A stretch of 64,000 nt of DNA from Planctomycetota bacterium (GTDB lineage: Bacteria; Planctomycetota; B15-G4; JADJEK01): positions 186,001 to 250,000 of the forward strand of contig JADJEK010000006.1 in assembly GCA_016709145.1 (NCBI GenBank), in the 5' to 3' direction. Made by a program: the position numbers and the translations under genes. Below are positions 18,052-26,008 of the stretch, one piece after another (position 1 is the first letter of the stretch; each line of letters starts with the position of its first letter). The notes under the pieces are model-generated. The model saw only the letters and a list, made by a program, of their open reading frames with translations, did no database searches and was not told the DNA's origin.

Positions 18052-19356
18052 TCAGCTGCGCAGGCTGAGTCCGAGGTCCGCGAGCTTCTTCTTGATCTCG
18101 TTCATCGAGGTCTGGCCGAAGTTCTTGCAGGCGAGCAATTGCTCTTCGCTGATCTCGCACAGCTGGCCGACCGTGCCGACGCCGAGGTTGTCGAGGGCCT
18201 TGCGCGAACGCACCGAAAGATCGAGTTCGGCGACGCCCTTCGAACGCACCGCGTCCAGATCGACCGGGCGCTTGGTGCGGCGACGGCGATCGTCGTCGTC
18301 GCTCTGCATGCCGAGACGCAAGCCCTTCGAGCGCAGGATCTCCTTGATCTCGTTCAACGACGTTTCGCCGAAGTTCTTGAACGAGAGCAATTCCGCTTCG
18401 GTCTTGCGGATCAAGTCGCCGAGCGAGCGGATGTTCATCCGAGCCAGGCAATTGCGCGAGCGCACCGAGAGTTCGAAGTCGGTGACCGGGATCTTGAGGA
18501 TCTGAGCGCGCTTGTCGTCCTTGCGCTCCTTTTCCTCGTCGTAGTACATGTCGTACGAGACTTCGGCGTCCTTGTAGAACATGCGCGCGATCTCGCTCGA
18601 CCCATCGGCCGCGAGCACGAGCTTGTAGCAGGACGACGCGCGGTCGTAGGACTCGGCGTCTTCGTAGAGCAGGCCGAGGTTCAACAGCGCGCCGATCGAG
18701 ACCGGGAACACCTGCTTCAGGCGTTCGTAGTGCTGGATCGCTTCGACGTCCCGACCGAGCAGATCGAGGCGGTACGCCAAGTAGAACCGCGCGCCGCGGT
18801 GGTCGGGTTGGATCGAGACTGCGCGCTCGTACAGCGCGACGGCCTGCGCGTAGCTCCCCCGGATCTCTTCGAGGCGGCCTTCGAGGAATGCGGTATCCGC
18901 ACCTTCGGCGTCGGCCTTGCGGAACAACGCGATGAGTTTCTCGAGCCCGGCTTCGTCCGCGATCCGCGCGAGCAGATCTCCGTACGCCATGCGGTACTCG
19001 TTGGGCTGATCGGAACCGCCGACCTTCTCCAACGCAGCTTTCGCGACGATCAAATCGTTGCGATCGAGCGCGGCCTGGCCGACGAGGTACTGCGCGAGTG
19101 CGTGCTTCGTCGCGAGCAGGATCGGCTGCGCAGCCGCGACGCGGCCGGCGCAGTAGAGCCCGACGCCACGGCGGAACGCGACTTCCGGATCGCGGGCGCC
19201 GGACGGGTATTTCTGTTCGAGCAACGCGAGGAAGTTCTCACGTGCACTGTCGGTGCGGAACAGCTCGCGCCGCAGCTCCATGCAGTCGGAGACCGTGAGC
19301 GGATCGCGGCGGAGAAGTTCCTCGACGTTGATCTCGAGCGCGACGTCTTGGGCCAT
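18052..19356 (-). CDS. TPR protein with two C-terminal RNA polymerase alpha-CTD modules
   Basis: A 434-residue protein. Residues about 55-270 are TPR-like (EIRGSYAQAVALYERAVSIQ, HRGARFYLAYRLDLLGR, SIGALLNLGLLYEDAESYDR). Residues about 288-350 (FELSVRSRNCLARMNIRSLG, then SFKNFGETSLNEIKEIL) and 375-434 (ELDLSVRSRKALDNLGV, then CKNFGQTSMNEIKKKL) each match the RpoA C-terminal domain. The arginine that contacts UP-element DNA (Arg265 in E. coli) is kept in both (Arg299, Arg383). There is no RpoA N-terminal dimerisation domain, so it is not a core subunit. An Asp/Arg-rich linker separates the modules. Related proteins occur in Planctomycetes; the role is unknown but a transcription role is likely. 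Confidence 0.88.
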   Translation of the reverse strand: MAQDVALEINVEELLRRDPLTVSDCMELRRELFRTDSARENFLALLEQKYPSGARDPEVAFRRGVGLYCAGRVAAAQPILLATKHALAQYLVGQAALDRNDLIVAKAALEKVGGSDQPNEYRMAYGDLLARIADEAGLEKLIALFRKADAEGADTAFLEGRLEEIRGSYAQAVALYERAVSIQPDHRGARFYLAYRLDLLGRDVEAIQHYERLKQVFPVSIGALLNLGLLYEDAESYDRASSCYKLVLAADGSSEIARMFYKDAEVSYDMYYDEEKERKDDKRAQILKIPVTDFELSVRSRNCLARMNIRSLGDLIRKTEAELLSFKNFGETSLNEIKEILRSKGLRLGMQSDDDDRRRRTKRPVDLDAVRSKGVAELDLSVRSRKALDNLGVGTVGQLCEISEEQLLACKNFGQTSMNEIKKKLADLGLSLRS

Positions 19357-19453
19357 CGGTCGTCTTCGTCCTCCGTAGAAGGTGCACTGCGTCCAATTGA
19401 ACCTGGGAAGGGGCGCGAGCTAGAGTCCGCGCAGGTGCACTCCCCACCAGCAG

Positions 19454-19472
19454 TTGAACCTTCGACGTTCAA
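19454..19472. promoter_or_regulatory. Inverted repeat TTGAAC-N7-GTTCAA between divergent genes
   Basis: A perfect six-base inverted repeat with a 7-base spacer lies in the 179-base gap between the TPR/alpha-CTD gene and the HIT gene. A further TTGAACC lies at about 19396. The arrangement could be an operator for either gene. No regulator is identified. Confidence 0.3.
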
Positions 19473-19535
19473 ACCGGGGGATTCTAGGTAGCGGCCGATT
19501 GCCGTCAAGCTCGGCCAACAAAGCGGGTGTCGACC

Positions 19536-19886
19536 ATGGCGTGCGTGTTTTGCAAGATCGCGGCGGGGGAGATCCCCGCCAAGGTCGTCCAGGCCGACGA
19601 CGCAGTGATGGCTTTCCACGACATCGCGCCACGTGCGCCGATCCACGTCTTGGTCATTCCGCGCAAGCACATCGCGTCGGTTGCCGATTCGGCGGATGGC
19701 GACCGAGACCTGATGGGGCGCATGATGCAGACGGCTCGTCAGGTGGCCGAGCAGCTCGGCATCGCGGAGCGCGGCTATCGCCTGATCGTGAACGTGCGGG
19801 AGCACGGCGGACAGGAAGTTCCGCACCTGCATCTCCACGTCCTTGGCGGAAAAGCACTCGGCCCGATGCTCGCGAGGGCGACATGA
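19536..19886 (+). CDS. HIT-family nucleotide hydrolase
   Basis: Small purine-nucleoside phosphoramidase/Hint-like protein of about 116 residues starting MACVFCKIAAGEIPAKVV. It has the family N-terminus CVFCKIAAGEIP, the nucleotide-site stretch FHDIAPRAPIHVLVIPRKH and the catalytic triad motif HLHLHVLGG. An in-frame ATG at 19527 adds three residues. Its stop overlaps the start of the following zinc-ribbon/HEAT gene as ATGA. Confidence 0.93.
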   Translation: MACVFCKIAAGEIPAKVVQADDAVMAFHDIAPRAPIHVLVIPRKHIASVADSADGDRDLMGRMMQTARQVAEQLGIAERGYRLIVNVREHGGQEVPHLHLHVLGGKALGPMLARAT

Positions 19887-20758
19887 AGACGTGTCCGAAG
19901 TGCGCGCAGGAGTTCGAGGACTTCGCCGCGGATTGCCCCGATTGCGAGGTTCCGTTGACGGCGCCTGGAGGCGGACGGGCGACGGCGGCCGCGGTGATGC
20001 TGCTCATGGCGGACCCGATGGCGGCCACGGTGGCGCGGGAGGCGCTGATGGAAGCCGAGGTCGCGTTCCTGCCGCGATCGGTGCCGGGGACCCCGTTCAC
20101 GGAGTTCGTGTTCGATCCCGCCGACGCCGAGCGCGCGCGCCTGATCCTGGCCGAGCAGCGGACGCTGCGCGCCGGGACCGGGGCGGGCGGCTCGGCGGTG
20201 TACACCCATCAAGAGGTCGAAGTCGACGGCAGTGAACCCGCGTGGGCGGCGCTCCCGGCCCTGCCGCGTGACCCCGAACAGGCCGTGCCGTTGCTCGCTG
20301 AGGCGCTGCGGCGTGGGGCACCGGCCGTGCGAGCGGCAGCGGCCGCGCGGCTTGCTGGCTCGGGGCGCCCCGGGCTCGACGCTCTTGCCCAAGCGCTGAC
20401 CGAATTCCTGATGCAGAGCAGGGATGCGGCGGTCTTCTCCGTCACGCGCGAGCTGCGCGAGCGACCGCTCGAGGCCGATGTCCTGCGTCCGGTGGTCGCC
20501 GTGGCGTGCGACGCCAGTGAACCACTCGAACGCCGACTCCTGGCCTTGCATGCGCTCGGCCGCTTCGAGCTCCCGAAGCTCGGCCGGCACTTGGTCGCAC
20601 TCATCGACGATCCCATCCCGGAGATCCGCGAAGCAGCCGACGAGACGCTGTGCTGCTTGACGGACGAGGATCTCGGCTTCGATCCACACCTGACGTCGGA
20701 CGAGCGTCGGGCGTTCTTGCCGCGCTGGGACGCCGTCTTCCGCCGTCAAGGCGCGTGA
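19883..20758 (+). CDS. Zinc-ribbon/HEAT-repeat protein
   Basis: A 291-residue cytoplasmic protein starting MKTCPKCAQEFEDFAADCPDC, a CxxC...CxxC zinc ribbon at residues 4-21. A DUF2007-like segment may follow (AATVAREALMEAEVAFLPRS), then HEAT repeats (AVRAAAAARLAGSGRPGLDA, PEIREAADETLCCLTDEDLG). It is translationally coupled to the HIT gene. It is the second zinc-ribbon/HEAT fusion in the window, after the one at 6077. Function is unknown. Confidence 0.75.
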   Translation: MKTCPKCAQEFEDFAADCPDCEVPLTAPGGGRATAAAVMLLMADPMAATVAREALMEAEVAFLPRSVPGTPFTEFVFDPADAERARLILAEQRTLRAGTGAGGSAVYTHQEVEVDGSEPAWAALPALPRDPEQAVPLLAEALRRGAPAVRAAAAARLAGSGRPGLDALAQALTEFLMQSRDAAVFSVTRELRERPLEADVLRPVVAVACDASEPLERRLLALHALGRFELPKLGRHLVALIDDPIPEIREAADETLCCLTDEDLGFDPHLTSDERRAFLPRWDAVFRRQGA

Positions 20759-20768
20759 GTGTCGCGGC

Positions 20769-20797
20769 TTGTAGGCCCGCGCCGAGCCCGGTATAAC
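20769..20797 (+). promoter_or_regulatory. Candidate sigma70-type promoter upstream of ffh
   Basis: TTGTAG, a 17-base spacer and TATAAC lie in the gap before ffh and would give a leader of about 75 bases. The -10 is one base from consensus, which is rare in this GC-rich sequence. Confidence 0.45.
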
Positions 20798-20879
20798 GCC
20801 CGATTCTTTCGCCGGTTCCGGCCAGGGTGGTCGGCAGCCGCGTCGGTCCCGTCGTCGCTCGAGGCGTTCGCGTCGCGTC

Positions 20880-22328
20880 GTGTTCGAATCGATCAACCAG
20901 AACCTCCAGAAGGTGTTCGCCCGCTTCCAGCGCGGCGGCAAGCTGACGGACGGCAACATTCAGGATGGCCTGCGCGAGATCCGCCAGGCGCTCCTCGATG
21001 CCGACGTGCACTTCAAGGTCGCGAAGGATCTGATCGACGAAGTCACGAACCGCGCCGTCGGCGAGAAGGTGATCGAGTCGGTCACGCCGGCGCAGCAGAT
21101 CATCAAGATCTTCCACGACGTGCTCACGGCCGCGATGGCGAGCGACAAGCCGCTCGTGATCGGCCAACACGGTCCGACGGTGATCATGCTCGCGGGCCTG
21201 CAAGGCTCCGGTAAGACCACGACGGCAGGCAAGCTCGCGAACTTGCTGAAGAAGCGTGGCCGTCAACCGCTGCTCGTCGCCGCCGACTTGCAACGACCGG
21301 CCGCGATCGAACAGTTGAAGGTGCTCGGTCAGCAGCTCGGCATCCCGGTGCTCGCGAAGACCGGCGTGACGCCGCCCGATCTGTGCGCCGAAGCGATCCC
21401 GTTCGCGCGCGCCAACGGCCACGACGTCGTCATCCTCGACACCGCCGGCCGCCTGCACATCGACGAACCGCTGATGCAAGAAGTCGCCGCCGTGAAGGCG
21501 CGCGCGAAGCCGCACCACGTGTTCTTCGTCTGCGACGCGATGACGGGCCAGGACGCCGTGAACTCGGCGCGCGCGTTCCACGAACGCCTCGCGCTCGACG
21601 GCGTGATCCTGACCAAGCTCGACGGCGACACGCGCGGCGGCGCCGCGATCTCGATCCGTCACGTCACCGGCGCGCCGGTGCGGTTCGTCGGTCTCGGCGA
21701 GAAGCTCGATCAACTCGAGGAGTTCCACGCCGACCGCATGGCGTCGCGCGTCCTCGGCATGGGCGACGTCGTCTCGCTGGTCGAACGGGCGCAATCGGTC
21801 GTCGACGAGAAGCAGGCCGAAGAAGCCGTCACGAAGCTCCTCACGGACGAATTCACGTTCGAGGACTTCCTGTTCCAACTGCGCTCGATGAAGAAGCTCG
21901 GCCCGCTGAAGGACGTGCTCGCGATGCTGCCCGGCGGTCTCGGCGCCCAACTGCAGAACGCGCCGATCGACGAGAAGCAACTCGACCGCGTCGAGGCCGT
22001 GATCTGCTCGATGACGCGCGAAGAGCGCCTGCGTCCCGACGTGCTCGACGTCGATCGCCGACGGCGCGTCGCGCGCGGCAGCGGTAACTCGCTCGATCAG
22101 GTCAACGCCGTGGTCAAGCAGTTCGCCGGCATGCGACAGATGATGAAGCAGCTGAAGAGCCAGTCCGGCCTCATGGGCAAGATGGCCGCGCGCTTCATGC
22201 CGGGCATGAGCGGAGCGAAACAACACAAGGCGCAAGTGATCGAGGAGATGCGCAAGAAAGGCGATCTCCTGCGCGCCAAACGCAAGATGGAACGCGATCG
22301 AAAGAAACAGAACCGCCGCCGACGCTGA
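20880..22328 (+). CDS. ffh: Signal recognition particle GTPase Ffh
   Basis: Protein subunit of SRP, which delivers nascent membrane proteins to FtsY. The 482-residue product starts with GTG (MFESINQNLQKVFARFQRGG). It shows the four-helix N domain, the G domain with P-loop GLQGSGKTTTAGKLA, VAADLQRPAAIEQL, DTAGRLHIDEPLM and TKLDGDTRGGAA, and a methionine-rich M domain (FAGMRQMMKQLK, SGLMGKMAARFMPGMSG). A Lys/Arg-rich tail ends it. It begins an operon with rpsP. Confidence 0.96.
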   Translation: MFESINQNLQKVFARFQRGGKLTDGNIQDGLREIRQALLDADVHFKVAKDLIDEVTNRAVGEKVIESVTPAQQIIKIFHDVLTAAMASDKPLVIGQHGPTVIMLAGLQGSGKTTTAGKLANLLKKRGRQPLLVAADLQRPAAIEQLKVLGQQLGIPVLAKTGVTPPDLCAEAIPFARANGHDVVILDTAGRLHIDEPLMQEVAAVKARAKPHHVFFVCDAMTGQDAVNSARAFHERLALDGVILTKLDGDTRGGAAISIRHVTGAPVRFVGLGEKLDQLEEFHADRMASRVLGMGDVVSLVERAQSVVDEKQAEEAVTKLLTDEFTFEDFLFQLRSMKKLGPLKDVLAMLPGGLGAQLQNAPIDEKQLDRVEAVICSMTREERLRPDVLDVDRRRRVARGSGNSLDQVNAVVKQFAGMRQMMKQLKSQSGLMGKMAARFMPGMSGAKQHKAQVIEEMRKKGDLLRAKRKMERDRKKQNRRRR

Positions 22329-22369
22329 CGTCGCCGGCACGAATCCCGAAGACTCTCGAAAGGAGCATC

Positions 22370-22639
22370 ATGGCCGTCCGTATCCGTTTGAAGCGCCTGG
22401 GGCGACTGAACCGCCCGTCCTACCGCATCTGTGTGTTCGACAGCCGCACGCGTCGTGACGGTTGCGCGATCGAAGAACTCGGCATCTACGAGACGCTGAC
22501 GGACGACCCGGCGCGCAAGCTGCGCGTCGACGTCGACCGCGCGCGCCACTGGTTGTCGAAGGGCGCGAAGCCGACCGAGATCGTGCACATGCTGTTCAAG
22601 AAGACCGGCGTCTACCAGAAGGCCCAGGCCGCTTCATGA
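22370..22639 (+). CDS. rpsP: 30S ribosomal protein S16
   Basis: An 89-residue S16 with the signature MAVRIRLKRLGRLNRPSYRI and the family core RRDGCAIEELGIYETLTDD. An AAAGGAG Shine-Dalgarno lies 6 bases before the ATG. The stop overlaps the next gene as ATGA. In many bacteria rpsP is followed by rimM, trmD and rplS; here an unrelated gene takes that place. Confidence 0.96.
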   Translation: MAVRIRLKRLGRLNRPSYRICVFDSRTRRDGCAIEELGIYETLTDDPARKLRVDVDRARHWLSKGAKPTEIVHMLFKKTGVYQKAQAAS

Positions 22640-23262
22640 CGACGAAGGGCAAGGACGTGGTGCCGGGCGCCCCGAAGAAGCTCAAGGCCCACCTCGACAA
22701 GCTCGAGAAGCAGTACGGAAAACTCCAACTGCTGAAGGACGCGCCGCCGCTCGAGCAGGCGCTGTTCTTGATCCTGCGTGAAGGCAACGACCACAAGAAG
22801 GCCCAGAGGGCGTTGTCGATCCTGCAGGCCGAGTACGTCGAGTGGAACGAGCTCCGCGTCGCGACTCCGAAGGAGATCGTGGCGGTGCTCGAGGACGTCG
22901 ATCTCGACGACCTCGACGACAAGGTCTCGCGCATGCTCGCGCTGTTGTCGCGCTTGTTCTACGACTTCCACAAGAAGGACCTGAACTTCGTGCGGATGTT
23001 CGAAGCGACGCAGCGGTCGAAGATCCTGTCGACGCTCGATCCGCTCGGGAAGTCGATCCTGCATGTCCTGCTCCAGTACTACGAAGAGCTGCACCCCAAT
23101 CCCGGCGGCACGGTGCTGTCCATGGACGCGTTCAAGGAGCTCGAGCGCCTCGGCCTCGTGCGCAAGACCGCGAGCGCGAACGTCGCGAAGAAGATGCTCG
23201 ACGACCTCGTCGAAGAGGAAGATCGCTACCGCTTCCAGTATTTGATCCACAAGGGCCTGTGA
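22636..23262 (+). CDS. Unknown protein with weak endonuclease III (HhH-GPD) N-terminal resemblance
   Basis: A 208-residue cytoplasmic, highly charged helical protein starting MTTKGKDVVPGAPKKLKAHL. The segment LEKQYGKLQLLKDAPPLEQA followed by LFLILREGND and ALSILQAEYVEWNELRVATP resembles the start of endonuclease III-like proteins. The HhH motif with the catalytic Lys/Asp and the four-cysteine cluster are absent, so glycosylase activity is not expected. It is translationally coupled to rpsP on one side and maf (GTGA) on the other, which suggests co-expression with them. Confidence 0.7.
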   Translation: MTTKGKDVVPGAPKKLKAHLDKLEKQYGKLQLLKDAPPLEQALFLILREGNDHKKAQRALSILQAEYVEWNELRVATPKEIVAVLEDVDLDDLDDKVSRMLALLSRLFYDFHKKDLNFVRMFEATQRSKILSTLDPLGKSILHVLLQYYEELHPNPGGTVLSMDAFKELERLGLVRKTASANVAKKMLDDLVEEEDRYRFQYLIHKGL

Positions 23263-23879
23263 GGGACGCGGACGCGAGCGATCCACGATTGCCGATCGTG
23301 CTCGCGTCCGCTTCCGAGCGCCGCAAGTCGATCCTGCATCGACTCGGCTTCGCGTACCGGATCGATCCCGCCGACATCGACGAGACGCCCACGCCCGGCG
23401 CGTCGCCGCGCGAGGTCGCGATGCGACTCGCGCGCGAGAAGGCGAGGACCGTCGCGGCGCGCACGCGTGCGGGGACGGTCATCGGTGCCGACACCGTGGT
23501 CGCGACGCGAGCGGGCTTGCTCGGCAAGCCCGAAGATGCCGCGCAAGCGCGCCGATTCCTCGAGATCCTGGCCGACTCCACGCACGAGGTCATCACCGGC
23601 TTGGCCTTGGTGCGGGCCGGGACCGGACTCGAACGCGTCAGTGCGACGACCACGCGCGTCACGATGCGCGCCCTCACGGCGGCCGAGATCGACGCGTACG
23701 TCGCCAGCGGCGAGCCGTTCGGGAAGGCCGGCGGCTACGCGATCCAAGAGAACGCGGATCGGTTCGTCACCCGGCTCGACGGGTCCTTCGACAACGTGGT
23801 GGGCTTCCCGAGCGAGACGTTCCTGGTCGAATGGGACGCGTGGCGCGCGGATCTCGCGCGCGCAGGAGGTTCGTCGTGA
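23259..23879 (+). CDS. maf: Maf family nucleoside triphosphate pyrophosphatase
   Basis: House-cleaning pyrophosphatase that removes non-canonical or modified nucleotides. The 206-residue product begins at a GTG overlapping the upstream stop. Family motifs are LPIVLASASERRKSIL, the Glu/Lys-containing MRLAREKART, VIGADTVV, HEVITGLALV and KAGGYAIQ with the GSFDNVVGFP signature. Family members use dTTP/UTP or m7GTP; which applies here cannot be told. The downstream DUF192 gene overlaps it. Confidence 0.93.
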   Translation: MRDADASDPRLPIVLASASERRKSILHRLGFAYRIDPADIDETPTPGASPREVAMRLAREKARTVAARTRAGTVIGADTVVATRAGLLGKPEDAAQARRFLEILADSTHEVITGLALVRAGTGLERVSATTTRVTMRALTAAEIDAYVASGEPFGKAGGYAIQENADRFVTRLDGSFDNVVGFPSETFLVEWDAWRADLARAGGSS

Positions 23880-24439
23880 ACGTCGCGCGTTCCTGGTTCG
23901 GATTGGTGTCGATCGTCGCCGTCGTCGCGTGCGGTTCGCACGGGGACGACCCCAAACCCGTCGTGCCGAGCACCAGCGCGGTTCCGGCGGATCTGCCGCG
24001 GCCCGCGTTCGACATCGCATCGATCAAGGTCGGCGAGATCGCGTTGACCGTCGAGGTCGCGGATTCGGGCGACGAGCGAGCGTACGGCTGCATGTTCATC
24101 CCCGAGTTGCCCGACGATCGCGGCATGCTGTTCTTGTTCCCGGGTTCGGAGCCGCGGTCGTTCTGGATGCGCAACACGCGGATCCCGCTCGACATCGCGT
24201 ACCTGAGCGAAAGCGGTCGCATCGTGACCCTGTGCCGCAACGCGCTGCCGTTCGACGAGCGCCCGGGGGTGTACGCATCGACGGCGCCGGCGCGGTTCGT
24301 GCTCGAAGTGGCGGGGGGGTGGTTCGAGCGCCACGGGTTGAACGAAGGCGCGCTGGTCTGGATCCCGCACGAGGTGTTGACGCGCACCCCCGGGCCGGAC
24401 GACTTCAAGCCGAACCTTCCGCGCAGGATCGGCCCCTGA
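23876..24439 (+). CDS. DUF192 family lipoprotein
   Basis: A 187-residue exported protein starting at a GTG that overlaps the maf stop. The N-terminal signal SWFGLVSIVAVVACGSHGDD ends in a lipobox (VVAC). The DUF192 core follows: AYGCMFIPELPDDRGMLFLF, FWMRNTRIPLDIAYL and ERPGVYASTAPARFVLEVAG, with GWFERHGLNEG near the end. The family fold is known but its function is not. An upstream ATG at 23831 lies inside maf and would spoil the signal peptide. Confidence 0.88.
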   Translation: MNVARSWFGLVSIVAVVACGSHGDDPKPVVPSTSAVPADLPRPAFDIASIKVGEIALTVEVADSGDERAYGCMFIPELPDDRGMLFLFPGSEPRSFWMRNTRIPLDIAYLSESGRIVTLCRNALPFDERPGVYASTAPARFVLEVAGGWFERHGLNEGALVWIPHEVLTRTPGPDDFKPNLPRRIGP

Positions 24440-24497
24440 ACCGAGCGCCGATTCAAGGCTCCGGCCGCCCGATCCCGCGACTTCTTCGGCCCGGCTG

Positions 24498-24526
24498 TTG
24501 AGCGCCCGACCTTTCGGCCGTAGACT
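24498..24526 (+). promoter_or_regulatory. Candidate promoter TTGAGC-N17-TAGACT for rpmE
   Basis: A -35-like TTGAGC, 17-base spacer and -10-like TAGACT precede rpmE by about 100 bases. The -10 matches the TAGNNT form seen before mnmA, ssb and moaC. Transcription would give a leader of about 90 bases that holds the hairpin at 24559-24587. Confidence 0.45.
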
Positions 24527-24558
24527 CCCGCCTTTTTCCCCCATGCCCCAGACCCGGG

Positions 24559-24587
24559 GTGAACCGACGGCCAATCCGTTCGTTCAC
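24559..24587 (+). promoter_or_regulatory. Hairpin in the rpmE leader
   Basis: Arms GTGAACCGACGG and CCGTTCGTTCAC pair with one mismatch and leave a five-base loop. It lies 36 bases before the rpmE ATG. The outer GTGAAC...GTTCAC resembles hairpin C of the intergenic repeats. It could be a solo relative or an autoregulatory site for L31. Confidence 0.45.
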
Positions 24588-24623
24588 GGCTCCGGCGGCG
24601 GGACGACGATGCGAGGTTCGGTC

Positions 24624-24836
24624 ATGAAGGCCGGCGTTCATCCCGAGTACATCAACTGCAAGGTGGTCTGCGGCTGCGGATCCACGTTCGTGACGCGTTC
24701 GACCAAGAAGGAGATCCACGTCGAAATCTGCTCGGCCTGCCATCCCTTCTACACGGGCAAGCAGAAGTTCGTCGACACCGCGGGTCGCGTCGAGAAGTTC
24801 TTGAAGAAGTACGGGACCGCCGCCGCCAAGTCCTGA
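24624..24836 (+). CDS. rpmE: 50S ribosomal protein L31, zinc-binding form
   Basis: A 70-residue L31 starting MKAGVHPEYINCKVVCGCGS. Cysteines in CKVVCGC and CSAC mark the zinc-binding (C+) type. The chosen ATG at 24624 follows GAGG by about 8 bases; the ATG at 24609 (MRGSVMKAG) is the alternative. The frame is open further upstream, but that part has no L31 similarity. The next gene is prfA, a common neighbour. Confidence 0.94.
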   Translation: MKAGVHPEYINCKVVCGCGSTFVTRSTKKEIHVEICSACHPFYTGKQKFVDTAGRVEKFLKKYGTAAAKS

Positions 24837-24863
24837 CCGGGCGGGCCGGCGTCGCACAGGTCG

Positions 24864-25934
24864 ATGCTCGACAAACTCCGGCAACTCGCGCAGCGCTTCG
24901 AGGACGTGGAGCAACGGCTTCAATCCCAAGACGCGTTCGCGAAGCCGGAGGTCGCGCGGCAATTGCTGCGCGAGCGGGCGCAGCTCGTGCGCATCGTCGA
25001 GCCGTACCGCGAGTTCGAACGCATGTTGCGGTCGCGCGACGAAGCCGTGCAGCTCCTGAAGGACGGCGGCGACGTCGAACTCTGCGAACTCGCGCGCGCC
25101 GAGCTGCCGCAACTCGAGCACTCGATCGCGCAACTCGGGGACAAGCTCGGTCGGTTGCTCGTCGACGACGATCCGAACGCCCAGCGCGACGCGATCATGG
25201 AGATCCGAGGAGGAGTCGGGGGCGACGAAGCGACGTTGTTCGCGGCCGACCTGTTCCGCATGTACACGCGCTACGCCGAACGCCACGGGTTCAAGGTCGA
25301 GGTGCTGTCCGCGGCACCGTCCGAAGTGAAGGGCTTCAAGGAAGTCGTCTTCGCCGTGGCGGGATCCGGCGCGTTCGACCGTCTGCACCTCGAGAGTGGT
25401 GGCCACCGTGTCCAGCGTGTTCCGGACACCGAAGCGCAGGGCCGCATCCACACGTCGCTCGCGACCGTCGCGGTCCTCCCGGACGCTGAGGACGTCGATG
25501 TCGAACTGCGTGTCGAGGACATCCGCTTCGACACGTATCGCTCCGGCGGACCCGGTGGTCAGAGCGTCAACAAGACGTCGTCGGCCGTCCGCCTCACGCA
25601 CCTGCCGTCCGGCCTCGTGGTCCAGTGCCAGGACGAAGCGTCCCAGCACAAGAACCGCGCCAAAGCGATGCGCGTGCTGCGCGCGCGGTTGTACGAACTC
25701 GAGGAAACCAAGCGACGTACCGAACGCGACGAGTCCCGACGGGCTCAGGTCGGTTCCGGCGACCGCAGCGAGCGCATTCGTACGTACAACTTCCCGCAGA
25801 ACCGCGTCACCGACCACCGGCTGAAAGACAACTACACGCTCGACCGCGTGATCGATGGCGATCTCGACGACTTGCTCGACCGGTTGAAGAGGCACGAAAT
25901 CGACGAACGACTGAAGGGGCTGGCGCGAACTTGA
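24864..25934 (+). CDS. prfA: Peptide chain release factor 1
   Basis: Terminates translation at UAA and UAG. The 356-residue protein has the GGQ motif (RSGGPGGQSVNKTSS, Gly231-Gln233) and the codon-recognition region RVPDTEAQGRIHTS. The latter corresponds to the RF1 P-x-T rather than the RF2 SPF motif. The IRGGVGGDEATLFA and NFPQNRVTDHRL blocks are present. It starts 28 bases after rpmE. Its target methylase gene prmC is two genes downstream. Confidence 0.96.
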   Translation: MLDKLRQLAQRFEDVEQRLQSQDAFAKPEVARQLLRERAQLVRIVEPYREFERMLRSRDEAVQLLKDGGDVELCELARAELPQLEHSIAQLGDKLGRLLVDDDPNAQRDAIMEIRGGVGGDEATLFAADLFRMYTRYAERHGFKVEVLSAAPSEVKGFKEVVFAVAGSGAFDRLHLESGGHRVQRVPDTEAQGRIHTSLATVAVLPDAEDVDVELRVEDIRFDTYRSGGPGGQSVNKTSSAVRLTHLPSGLVVQCQDEASQHKNRAKAMRVLRARLYELEETKRRTERDESRRAQVGSGDRSERIRTYNFPQNRVTDHRLKDNYTLDRVIDGDLDDLLDRLKRHEIDERLKGLART

Positions 25935-26008
25935 TGCGGACGTCCGCATCGGTTGCATTCAGCCAGCCAACGACCAACGCAATCCCTTCTCGCAACGAAA
26001 GGTCTCCC

